NCBI RefSeq assembly: GCF_008727925.1
Contig: NZ_VTWT01000002.1
Span: 310,001 to 374,000 of the forward strand
Direction of reading: 5' to 3'
Length of the DNA: 64,000 bases
Source: Adhaeribacter soli
GTDB taxonomy: Bacteria; Bacteroidota; Bacteroidia; Cytophagales; Hymenobacteraceae
The notes under the pieces are model-generated. The model ran no database searches. It was not told where the DNA came from and saw only the letters and a list, made by a program, of their open reading frames with translations. The position numbers and the translations under genes are program-made. Below are positions 7,019 through 14,698 of this stretch, one piece after another. Numbering within the stretch: the stretch's first letter is position 1; each line of letters begins with the position of its first letter.

Positions 7019-8668
7019 ATGACCAGAGCTTTGCATTTCCTGAACCGTTTATTTGCTTCTCCTGGTTGGGTGCTGCTGTTGGTGGTGGTTTTCAGTCTGG
7101 CTTATTTCATTTTTGCGCACGAAGGATTTTACTGGATCGACGATTATGGGTATGCCAAATATGCCTGGCAGGTTGCAGAAGGAACGTTTTCCGTTACCCC
7201 TACCATTCACGCCTCCAACCCGCTCACGCACCGCCTCATGACCTTTGCGCCGGTGGCGTTGTTTTACAAGTTTTTCGGCATTAATATCTACACTACCACC
7301 CTCTGGCCGCTTTTATGTACACTGGGTTGTTCCGGGCTCATTTATTTTTTATACCGGAAAGAAAATCCGAAGGTAGCCGTTTTCGGAATGATTCTGCTGG
7401 GCTTGTATTTCCATACGCTTTTCCTGGCCACTTACCTGTTTTCAGACAACATTCTGATGTTCTTTGCCTTCGCGGCGGTAGCAGTATTGTACAGGTTCCG
7501 CTACCAGACAGCCGGGCAAAAACAACTCCTTTATGTCGCCTGGTTTGTGTTGTTCAACTTCCTGGCTTTCCTTACCAAAGAAACCATTATCTACTACCTG
7601 CCTTTTTACCTCTTCCTGTTTCTCCAGGACCTTTTTCAAAAGAAGCGTTTAGCGTTCTGGCTCTGGTCGGCCGGGTTGGGAATTCTGGTACTGGCTTTTT
7701 ACTTTGGGTACTACCATTTCCGGACCGGCGATTTTCTGTACCGGTTCCATGTGATCGAGCAAACCAATACCGCTTACCACGGCGATGCACCTGCACCAAC
7801 CGATGCTGCCAAACTGTTTTCCCGGCTTACTTCCGCGCCGCTGTTTTTCTTTATCGGTAGCGGGATCATGCTGCCACTAATCTTTGCCCTCGGGCTTTTA
7901 CCGGGCCTGAAATTCAGAAAATTCAGCCCAATCCTGGAGCCTGCTTATTTCTGGTTTTTACTGACTTTTCTGGTACTTATTCAGTTCTGGTTCGGGAGCA
8001 CCTCTCTGCAGTTCTACAACCCGATAAGTTTGCTGCCGCGCATGATCACGCATCTTCTGCCACCTCTATGCCTGGCCGGCGCGTTTGGTTTGCAGCAGTT
8101 TTTAACCGGAAACCGTAGCGTTTGCGCCCTTTTTGCCTTTTTATTTCTGGTCAGCACTTTTCTGGACCGGAGCAATACGGTTCTGATGTACGCGCCGCTG
8201 GCGGTTTTCTTCACCTTCCTGTGGTGGAAAATGCGGAAACCTGGCAAACAACAAAACGCTTATCTGTTTACCGTGCTTATGCTGGCGGCAGTTTTAGGTT
8301 TGCGGCCTTTGTATTTTATGTACAAACCTTCGCTGATGTCTTTTCAGGAGGAAAACAAGATCGTAAAGGAATACCTAAACCAGGAATCGGGCCGGAACTT
8401 AGTGATCGGTGACCGCTGGCAGAATTTTATGTACGATTTTCATTACGGATTTGAGCGAAACCCGCATTACGAGTACAGGCAATACAAGGAAGCCGGAACG
8501 GATTTCAGCCAATATGATAAAGTATATTTATTGGTAAACCGAAGCAACTTATCGAACCCTGATATGGCTAAATGGCAAACCATTCAGGAACCGGAAATAA
8601 ACCGGCTTTATCCGGAGAAAAAGTTAATAGCACACAAAGGCAAGGTGCTGCTTTATCAAGTAAAATAG
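7019..8668 (+). CDS. GT-C type membrane glycosyltransferase, tandem copy 2
   Basis: A 549-residue multi-spanning paralog of the upstream gene. The same motif order is present: FAHEGFYWIDDYGYAKYAW, then TLWPLLCTLGCSGLIYFLYRKE, then THTLFLATYLFSDNILMFFA-like and NFLAFLTKETIIYYLPFYL blocks, and a soluble tail of about 100 residues. The acidic pair after the first helix is kept. The start ATG is 9 bases after the upstream stop, which implies translational coupling. The C-terminal domains differ more than the membrane parts, which suggests different acceptors or regulation. Function as a polyprenyl-phosphate-dependent transferase is inferred from fold class only. Confidence 0.7.
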   Translation: MTRALHFLNRLFASPGWVLLLVVVFSLAYFIFAHEGFYWIDDYGYAKYAWQVAEGTFSVTPTIHASNPLTHRLMTFAPVALFYKFFGINIYTTTLWPLLCTLGCSGLIYFLYRKENPKVAVFGMILLGLYFHTLFLATYLFSDNILMFFAFAAVAVLYRFRYQTAGQKQLLYVAWFVLFNFLAFLTKETIIYYLPFYLFLFLQDLFQKKRLAFWLWSAGLGILVLAFYFGYYHFRTGDFLYRFHVIEQTNTAYHGDAPAPTDAAKLFSRLTSAPLFFFIGSGIMLPLIFALGLLPGLKFRKFSPILEPAYFWFLLTFLVLIQFWFGSTSLQFYNPISLLPRMITHLLPPLCLAGAFGLQQFLTGNRSVCALFAFLFLVSTFLDRSNTVLMYAPLAVFFTFLWWKMRKPGKQQNAYLFTVLMLAAVLGLRPLYFMYKPSLMSFQEENKIVKEYLNQESGRNLVIGDRWQNFMYDFHYGFERNPHYEYRQYKEAGTDFSQYDKVYLLVNRSNLSNPDMAKWQTIQEPEINRLYPEKKLIAHKGKVLLYQVK

Positions 8669-8702
8669 AACCAGTTCGTGCATAGCGCCTCTCAATAATT
8701 GA

Positions 8703-8780
8703 TATAGCGCAAGCGTCCGCTTGTGCTTGCGTAATTACCTGGTCTGCTAATAGAAAGCACAAGCGGACGCTTGCGCTATA
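8703..8780. repeat. Inverted repeat with 26-bp arms (AGCGCAAGCGTCCGCTTG)
   Basis: Perfect arms lie at 8703-8728 and 8755-8780 around a 26-base centre. Each arm contains the half-palindrome GCAAGCGTCCGCTTGTGC, which can also fold on itself. The element lies between convergent genes, 35 bases after the glycosyltransferase stop. It may serve as a bidirectional terminator but lacks a T-run. Confidence 0.8.
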
Positions 8781-8841
8781 ATCTGCAAAAAAAAATTAAT
8801 CTAATTTAATCCTGAATTTACGCCTTGGTATGATTCGTTTT

Positions 8842-9792
8842 TCAACCACGAAGGCGAAAATACATTTTCCGGAAAGTGGCAAGCGGCAAAGGTAAAGCTA
8901 CCAACGCCTGCAACATTTTATATTTTAAAGGCACCGATCCAAGCTCCTGCAACAACGCAAAAAGCTCCTGTGCTGCCTGCCGGTTCTGCCATAAAATTGC
9001 CTGCTTCCATTCGTATTTTACCCGCGTAACCAAGGCCTGTTTTTCCGTTTCGTTCTGTACTAATGCTTTGGCTTTCCGGCAAACGGCAATGGTAGAGAAG
9101 ATCTGTTTATCGTGGGGTTTGTATTGCTGTTGCGACATTTGCGCCGCGTGAATTCTTCTTCTGGTAAGCGGTTTATCGAGGAAATAATACTTGAATGTAC
9201 GCGCCGACCGTACCCAGAAATCGAAATCTTCATAGGCCAGCGAAGCGTCGTAACCGCCCAGTTTCTCGAATACCGAACGGCGCATCATCATGGTGGGGGT
9301 ACTGATAAAATGGCGGGCCAGTACGTCGGAAAAAACTTCGCCGGTCGGCGTGGGTTTCAGGGGTTTTCCGGCTTTATCGCGTTTGTAAAAATACCCCAAA
9401 TGCTTGCCGCTGTCATCAATTAATTCTGTATCGGTATAAATTACGCCGTAGCTGGCATCAAGTTTTTCGAAGGCAGCAACCTGTTCGACTACCCGGTTTG
9501 GCATTAAGACATCGTCGGTAGCAAAATCGATGATGAATTCGCCTTTGGATATTTCGAAGGCCCGGTTAAAAGCAGCGCAATTTCCGAGGTTCTTTTCGCT
9601 GGGCAGGTATTTTATTTGCGGATGCCTCCGAACGTATTCTTCAATTATGGTGCGGCTGTTATCGGTACTGAAATCATCCACCACTATTATTTCCAGGTTC
9701 GGATAGGTTTGGTTCAACACCGAATCCAACGCTTCGCGTAAGAAGCGGGCGTGGTTGTAGCAAAGGCAGATTATGGTTACGAGCGGCTGCAT
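8842..9792 (-). CDS. Family 2 glycosyltransferase
   Basis: A 316-residue GT-A fold transferase. The N-terminal nucleotide-sugar domain shows VTIICLCYNHARFLREALDSVLNQTYPNLEIIVVDD (residues 5-40), then the metal-binding TDD (92-94) and the likely catalytic acidic pair in AYEDFDFW (Glu188, Asp189). It has no membrane segment and should act at the cytoplasmic face, adding a sugar to a lipid-linked glycan. Its ATG overlaps the stop codon of the flippase gene upstream by one base (TAATG), so the two are translationally coupled. The specific sugar is not predictable. Confidence 0.88.
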   Translation of the reverse strand: MQPLVTIICLCYNHARFLREALDSVLNQTYPNLEIIVVDDFSTDNSRTIIEEYVRRHPQIKYLPSEKNLGNCAAFNRAFEISKGEFIIDFATDDVLMPNRVVEQVAAFEKLDASYGVIYTDTELIDDSGKHLGYFYKRDKAGKPLKPTPTGEVFSDVLARHFISTPTMMMRRSVFEKLGGYDASLAYEDFDFWVRSARTFKYYFLDKPLTRRRIHAAQMSQQQYKPHDKQIFSTIAVCRKAKALVQNETEKQALVTRVKYEWKQAILWQNRQAAQELFALLQELGSVPLKYKMLQALVALPLPLATFRKMYFRLRG

Positions 9793-11045
9793 TAAAACAA
9801 GTATTTACGGAACCACACGAACAAAAATAACCAGAAAAGCAGGTAACGCCAGAAATGCGCCTGCACCACGCCACTTAGCCCGAAGGTCTGGGTAAACCAC
9901 CAAACCAGCAAGCCATACAAGGCCGCCGAAACCAGGTTCACGCCGATGTATAATTTCACCTTTTCCTGGGCCATGGTCAGGTAAGCGAGCAACCACGAAG
10001 TGAGTTTAAAAAAATCGCCGGTAAGCTGATAAGGGAGTAGTTTGGCAGCCGGCAAAAACTCCGGTTGAAAAAGCAGCAGCAGCACCCATTCCCGGAGGAA
10101 ATAAAAGAGCAATAGCCCTGCCGAAGCCGCCGCCCCCAGGCCCCAGAAAACCGGCCGGATAAATTCCTTCAGGCTGGCAGGCTGTCCAAGCCGGGCGGCC
10201 AGTTGCGGGTAATAAGCCAGCCCGAGCACCGACAAAAAGGCCATGGTGTAATTATCGGAAAGCTTGGCAGCCGCCTGCCAGAAACCGGATTCCTTTACGC
10301 CGAAGCTGTTCATCATGTAATCGCGCACCCAGAAATCTACTAGTTTGGAGCTGATCAAAACACTGGCGCCCATGCCTAAAAAAACGAGCAACTGCCGGAA
10401 ATGCTTTCGTTGGCCGGCTAACTTTAAGATGGCAGCGGAGGTCTTTCGCCAGCGCCATAAACCTAAAATTAAAACCGGTAAGCCCATCCCGACCAGGTAA
10501 GCCAGCAGCGTAATGGGTAGCGAATACGAAAAAGCAACGCTAGCCGCCAAAGCCAGCCCTCCTGCTGCCGAACCGATTTGCATGAGTAAATACCAATGCA
10601 ATTGCTGCTTTGCCTGCCAGACGGTCATTACAAAAAACAGCGCCTGAAGCAGCAAAATACCGGCAAAAAATGCCAGGAACCATCCCGTTTTTTCCGGTTC
10701 GCCTAGTCCCGGAATAAAAGGTTCGAAGTACGTTTCGGGCCAAAGCAACAGAAAACTGCTCACCAGAATAAAGATGAGCAGATTCAGCACCAACCCGCTT
10801 ACCAGGTAACTCCGGAAATTGGCAGTATCCGGCTTTTCCGGCGCAAGGAATCGGATCACGCCTACGTTCACGCCATCGTTGGGCAGGGTGGTAAAAAGCG
10901 CGATCAGGTTCTGAAAATGCGCCAGCAGCGTAATGCCCGCAGGGCCATAGGAAAGCGCAACCAGTTTATTAAGCACGAGCGTGCTGCCGGTCCGGAAAAC
11001 CACCGAAACCGCCGACCAGCCCGTCAACTTTACAAACTTCCACAT
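9792..11045 (-). CDS. Wzx-type polysaccharide flippase
   Basis: A 417-residue membrane protein with about twelve hydrophobic segments. The N-terminal MWKFVKLTGWSAVSVVFRTGSTLVLNKLVALSYGPAGITLLAHFQNLIALFTTLPNDGVNVGVIRFLAPE matches the O-antigen translocase/WzxE-like branch of the MOP exporters, which move lipid-linked oligosaccharide across the inner membrane. The downstream GT2 gene overlaps by one base, consistent with a glycan assembly unit. The FemAB-like gene lies 233 bases further upstream in sequence but on the same strand, with a hairpin element between. Start at ATG 11045. Confidence 0.82.
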   Translation of the reverse strand: MWKFVKLTGWSAVSVVFRTGSTLVLNKLVALSYGPAGITLLAHFQNLIALFTTLPNDGVNVGVIRFLAPEKPDTANFRSYLVSGLVLNLLIFILVSSFLLLWPETYFEPFIPGLGEPEKTGWFLAFFAGILLLQALFFVMTVWQAKQQLHWYLLMQIGSAAGGLALAASVAFSYSLPITLLAYLVGMGLPVLILGLWRWRKTSAAILKLAGQRKHFRQLLVFLGMGASVLISSKLVDFWVRDYMMNSFGVKESGFWQAAAKLSDNYTMAFLSVLGLAYYPQLAARLGQPASLKEFIRPVFWGLGAAASAGLLLFYFLREWVLLLLFQPEFLPAAKLLPYQLTGDFFKLTSWLLAYLTMAQEKVKLYIGVNLVSAALYGLLVWWFTQTFGLSGVVQAHFWRYLLFWLFLFVWFRKYLF

Positions 11046-11166
11046 GCGCTGCCTTTCAGATGAGCCTGCAAAATACGGATTACCGCCGCATCGGCAAGAT
11101 TCCGGTTTAAAAACGCTACTTTTTTAACGAAAAAAACCAACCGGTTAAGAGATAGAAATGAACAGC

Positions 11167-11281
11167 TAGTACACTGTCAATTTAATTTATAGCATTTGCT
11201 TGACGGAATTTGTAATTCCGTCTTAACCGAGCCGTGGGATTTGTAATCCCACTTTCTGAAAATCAACTTGACTATGTACTA
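11167..11281. repeat. Two TTTGTAA hairpins inside terminal inverted repeats
   Basis: Hairpin A (11202-11222) has stem GACGGAATT, loop TGT, stem AATTCCGTC. Hairpin B (11234-11252) has stem GTGGGATT, loop TGT, stem AATCCCAC. Both share the core ATTTGTAAT but have different, fully paired outer stems. The unit is bounded by imperfect inverted ends, TAGTACACTGTCAA (from 11167) and TTGACTATGTACTA (to 11281). The right end overlaps the stop codon of the FemAB-like gene. The build resembles a small non-autonomous element. Confidence 0.7.
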
Positions 11282-12244
11282 ACTTCGATAAATAAAGGAG
11301 AGCTTTAAAGAAGGTTGCCCGCCAAGGTGCTTTTTAAAATTCATCAGCGGAAAGTTCGGGCCTTCCGGCAAGGCCGAAGTACCCAGGTCTAAAATCCCGA
11401 AACCTCCTTTTTGGCAAACGCCATACAAACCTTCCACCAGCATTACGGCCGGGCTGAAGTGATTGAAACGCAAGGGACTGGCCGGGTAAAAATTATACAG
11501 CACGTCTTTGTTTATCCGCACGACAACGGTACAGGCAGCCAGTTCCCCTTCCGGCGTTCGCACCGAAAACAGGCTGAACGCTGCCGAAAACTGCCTGAAA
11601 AGAGCCTCCAATGCCTCGAACGATAGCGATAAATCGTGGCCTTTTTCCTCGCGGCAACTTTTAATAAAAGCGTAAGCATCCGGTAAAAACCCGGCATTTT
11701 CTTCCTGAAATTCAAACCCGGCCTGCCGGCATTTCTCCAGTCGCCGCCGGGCGGCATCAAAAGCCTGCTCCGCAAATGGAAATTCCGAAACGGGTATATG
11801 ATGATTTACTTCCGAAGCTGAAACCTGAAAGCCTAAATTTAAAAACGTATTCGTTATCAAAGCAGCTTCGGCCGGCGCATATCCAACCGGAGCGGTTTTT
11901 AACCGGATTTCCGTACCATTTCCGGATGCTTTCAGCGTGTTTTGGACTTGCTTCAGGAAATCAAAAAGCACCTCCGGCGGAAGATCAGGGGCAATCTGCA
12001 AACCTCCGAAAGGCGCCCGGCCGGGACTGTAAATCCGGTTATCCGAAGCCTGAAAAACCGGAAAATGGGCTGCAATGATATTTGTCTTTTGGTCGAGTAA
12101 CTGAAAAACCCGTAAGGTATCTTCGCTTTGGGTAAGCAGGTGATCGGGGCTTAAAAAAAGGTAGGGATCGAAGGCAAAAGGTTGCGGCAGGCCGGCAACG
12201 GTTTCGCTGCATTCGTAACGGGAGTTCCGCAAAAGGCTAGGCAT
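11279..12244 (-). CDS. FemAB/GNAT-like acyl- or aminoacyl-transferase
   Basis: A soluble protein of 321 residues from the ATG at 12244 (MPSLLRNSRYECSE). The C-terminal half fits the GNAT fold of the FemAB/Acetyltransf_6 group: AAGC-type helix FDAARRRLEKCRQAGFEF, a KSCREEKGHDLSLSFEAL segment, then ELAACTVVVRINKDVLYNFYPASP and a GFGILDLGTSALPEGPNFPLMNFKKHLGG ending. Such proteins N-acylate sugars or modify cell-wall precursors, which fits the neighbouring flippase and glycosyltransferases. The open frame extends to 12400, but the extra 52 residues are low-quality sequence overlapping the divergent yigZ promoter. The donor and acceptor are unknown. Confidence 0.65.
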   Translation of the reverse strand: MPSLLRNSRYECSETVAGLPQPFAFDPYLFLSPDHLLTQSEDTLRVFQLLDQKTNIIAAHFPVFQASDNRIYSPGRAPFGGLQIAPDLPPEVLFDFLKQVQNTLKASGNGTEIRLKTAPVGYAPAEAALITNTFLNLGFQVSASEVNHHIPVSEFPFAEQAFDAARRRLEKCRQAGFEFQEENAGFLPDAYAFIKSCREEKGHDLSLSFEALEALFRQFSAAFSLFSVRTPEGELAACTVVVRINKDVLYNFYPASPLRFNHFSPAVMLVEGLYGVCQKGGFGILDLGTSALPEGPNFPLMNFKKHLGGQPSLKLSFIYRS

Positions 12245-12305
12245 ACGGGCTGAAAAAGTAAAAGTCCTTTCCGGAACGGTCGGCCGGCGGCAGCGAAAAT
12301 AATTA

Positions 12306-12313
12306 TAAATTTG
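12306..12313 (+). promoter_or_regulatory. TAnnTTTG promoter box upstream of yigZ
   Basis: TAAATTTG matches the Bacteroidota -7 box. It lies in the divergent gap between the FemAB-like gene and yigZ. A start near 12320 would leave about 58 bases of leader before the proposed GTG. No clear -33 element was found. Confidence 0.4.
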
Positions 12314-12377
12314 CAGAAACCGCTTGCCTGCCGCACTTTCGGCACCAAAGGCAACGCGCGAATGCAAACAAACTGCC

Positions 12378-13007
12378 GTGCAAACTCCCGAAAACCCCAT
12401 TTCCGATACGTACCAGACCCTGGTGGCTCCCGCCGAAGGCCTCTACAAAGAAAAAGGCAGCAAGTTCATTGCCTTAGCCTACCCGGTCCGGAACGAAGAA
12501 GAAATAAAGGAAACCTTAGCCCAGGTCCGGAAAACGTATTTCGATGCCCGCCACCATTGCTATGCGTATTTGCTGGGCGCGGCTAAAAAAGTGTACCGGG
12601 CCAACGACGACGGCGAGCCCAACCACTCGGCTGGCGACCCGATTCTGGGGCAGATCCGTTCTTCCGGTTTAAGCAACGTGCTGGTTATTGTAGTGCGGTA
12701 TTTCGGCGGCACCAAACTGGGCGTGGGAGGTTTGATTCACGCGTATAAAACCGCTACGGCCGATGCCCTGGCCAGCGCGCCGGTAATAGAAAAGCACGAA
12801 ACTTCCGTAATAAAATTGGAATTTGAATATGCCCAGATGAATGACGTAATGAGTCTGGTAAAAGAACTGAACCTGGCCGTACTGAACCAGAAATTTGAAC
12901 TTGCCTGTGAAATGGAACTCGAGATCCGGAACCAAATGCTGGAGCAGGCCCTAACTCGGTTCCGTAAAATTGACGGCGTTACGGCCACAACCGAAACGCT
13001 TTTGTAA
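12378..13007 (+). CDS. yigZ: YigZ/IMPACT family protein
   Basis: A protein of 209 residues from a GTG at 12378. The family hallmarks are present: the opening DTYQTLVAPAEGLYKEKGSKFIALAYPVRNEEEIKE, the central HHCYAYLLG, DDGEPNHSAGDPILGQI, and the glycine-rich VIVVRYFGGTKLGVGGLIHAYKTAT. A C-terminal DUF1949-like domain follows. In the family the N-terminal domain resembles ribosomal protein S5 domain 2, and the eukaryotic relative IMPACT is a translation regulator; the bacterial role is unsettled. An in-frame ATG at 12324 exists, but 18 extra residues do not fit the family, whose members usually begin a few residues before the SYxT segment. The next gene begins 46 bases downstream. Confidence 0.85.
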   Translation: MQTPENPISDTYQTLVAPAEGLYKEKGSKFIALAYPVRNEEEIKETLAQVRKTYFDARHHCYAYLLGAAKKVYRANDDGEPNHSAGDPILGQIRSSGLSNVLVIVVRYFGGTKLGVGGLIHAYKTATADALASAPVIEKHETSVIKLEFEYAQMNDVMSLVKELNLAVLNQKFELACEMELEIRNQMLEQALTRFRKIDGVTATTETLL

Positions 13008-13053
13008 CGAAACCGCCGGAAAAACGCTATCTTCTGAAGGAAAAAACGGAAAA

Positions 13054-14220
13054 ATGTTTAAAACGCATAGAGGTAATTCGCATAAACACGCGCCGGTAGG
13101 CTGGAAAAAGCCCCGCATTCTGCAACAGAACAAGCTCGAAACAAAAGTCGGCCGCAAGCCCGGCTACCTGTACGTGGCGGAAAATGCCCTGCCCACCCGC
13201 CTGTTCCTGCTTTCCTTCGACGAAACCGAATTACACGAGATCGAATTTCAGCATTACGAAGAACTGGCGGTTTACGTACAAATGCGGCCGCACCAGCGCC
13301 ACTGGATAGACGTGCGCGGCTACCAGAACCTGGAAGTACTGGAGGCTATTTCCCGCGATTTCAACATCCACCCGCTGCAGCTCGAAGACGTGATTAACGA
13401 TTACCAGCGGCCCAAGGTGGAAGAAGAAAACGGCTCGTTGTTTATTGTTTCGCGCATGGTAACTTTCACCGCCGACCACCTGATAGACGACGACCAGCTC
13501 AGCATTTTTACCGGCCCCAACTACGTAATAACCTTCCAGAGCGACCACAACGATTGCCTCGATCCGCTCCGCGAACGCATCCGCGCCGGCAAAGGCATTA
13601 TCCGCAAAAAACCGCCCATGTACATGGCCTACGCCATTATGGATGTGGTGCTCGATCATTATTTCCCGGTACTTTCCCAGCTCAGCGATTATCTGGACAG
13701 CCTGGAAGACTGCCTTTTTCAGACGCCGGGCAAAGAAGTACTGAGCAGCATTTTATCCATAAAGCGGGAAATTGTAAAGATGCGCCGCATCATGTGGCCC
13801 GAGCGCGATAAAATAAACGAGATCCTGCGGTCGCCGGCCGAAATTATTCCCGAAGACCTGAAAATCTACTTTAAAGATACCTACGACCACACGGTTCATA
13901 TTATAGACCTGATCGAAAACTACAAGGAAACCTCCGGCAGCTTAATTGAACTCTACCTTTCCAACGTAAGCAACCGCATGAACGAGATCATGAAAGTGCT
14001 AACCGTTATTTCCAGCATCTTCATTCCGCTCAGCTTTATTGTAGGCCTATACGGCATGAACTTCTCCCGCGAAAACCCGGAAACCGGCGGCGTAAACCAA
14101 TACAACATGCCCGAACTTTACAACCCCTACGGCTATATTACGCTGGTTGTAGTCATGGTTACGCTGGTTACGCTGCAGCTTATCTTCTTTTACCGGAAGG
14201 GCTGGCTGAGTAAGTTCTAG
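13054..14220 (+). CDS. corA: CorA-type magnesium/cobalt transporter
   Basis: A 388-residue inner-membrane divalent cation channel. A long N-terminal cytoplasmic domain (HPLQLEDVINDYQRPKVEEENGSLFIVSRMV, then helices with VLDHYFPVLSQLSDYLDSLEDCLF) leads into two C-terminal membrane helices. The signature YGMNF follows the first helix, and the GVNQYNMPELYNPYGY loop lies between the two. CorA works as a pentamer for Mg2+ influx. The frame is open from 12970, inside yigZ; the ATG at 13054 is chosen because an AAGGA sequence sits about 15-20 bases upstream and the protein then starts like known members. Confidence 0.9.
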   Translation: MFKTHRGNSHKHAPVGWKKPRILQQNKLETKVGRKPGYLYVAENALPTRLFLLSFDETELHEIEFQHYEELAVYVQMRPHQRHWIDVRGYQNLEVLEAISRDFNIHPLQLEDVINDYQRPKVEEENGSLFIVSRMVTFTADHLIDDDQLSIFTGPNYVITFQSDHNDCLDPLRERIRAGKGIIRKKPPMYMAYAIMDVVLDHYFPVLSQLSDYLDSLEDCLFQTPGKEVLSSILSIKREIVKMRRIMWPERDKINEILRSPAEIIPEDLKIYFKDTYDHTVHIIDLIENYKETSGSLIELYLSNVSNRMNEIMKVLTVISSIFIPLSFIVGLYGMNFSRENPETGGVNQYNMPELYNPYGYITLVVVMVTLVTLQLIFFYRKGWLSKF

Positions 14221-14331
14221 GCATATTTCATAAATACTGCTGTCATCCTGATTAGGGAAAATTTTGTATGAAATTCTTCAAAGGAATATGACAACAAAAG
14301 TTGGTTACCAGTGGTGGTGCCGTCTGCTAAG

Positions 14332-14428
14332 TGTCATCCTGAGCGATAGCAAAGGACCTCGTTGGCTTTCTATAGACAACCTCACTACAAGGAGCCGACG
14401 AGGTCCTTCGCTATCGCTCAGGATGACA
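14332..14428. repeat. Long inverted repeat, GTCATCCTGAGCG family, copy 2
   Basis: Arms of about 36 bp lie at 14332-14367 and 14393-14428, with two mismatches. Outer ends are TGTCATCCTGAGCG and its complement; the inner AAGGACCTCGTTGG matches copy 1 at 476-569. The middle segment differs between copies (GCCAGCG against GATAGCA/G) and changes on both arms, so pairing is largely kept. Confidence 0.85.
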
Positions 14429-14479
14429 GATGTTTATTAGCCAGCTTCTTGCTAAATGCTAATCCTAACGTTATTCGAT

Positions 14480-14627
14480 AATTCCCCTCCTCGGAGGGGT
14501 TAGGGTGGGTAAAAAGTTGGGGCTGCCTAAAAGAAAAAGAAAAGAATGAGTTGGTATGCAGCTGAAAACAGTTTCGTCCATTTCCCGGTAAGGTTTAACC
14601 CCCCCCTAACCCTCCGAGGAGAGGAAT
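14480..14627. repeat. Imperfect inverted repeat with CTCCTCGGAGG arms
   Basis: The left arm at 14480-14509 (AATTCCCCTCCTCGGAGGGG...) and the right arm at 14599-14627 are imperfect inverted copies; each contains its own short palindrome CTCCKCGGAGG-like. Together with copy 2 of the GTCATCCTGAGCG repeat this fills most of the 478-base gap 14221-14698, where I see no gene. Confidence 0.6.
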
Positions 14628-14698
14628 TGATTGCCTAAGTCATTTCCTTCCTATTTAGAATACTAACCGCAAGCCGAAGACTGCAGCCATTACCAAAC

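Noticed and set aside
12245-12400. N-terminal extension of the FemAB-like protein
   Set aside because: The extra 52 residues have Cys/Arg-rich low-quality composition, overlap the divergent yigZ start region, and do not resemble the family.
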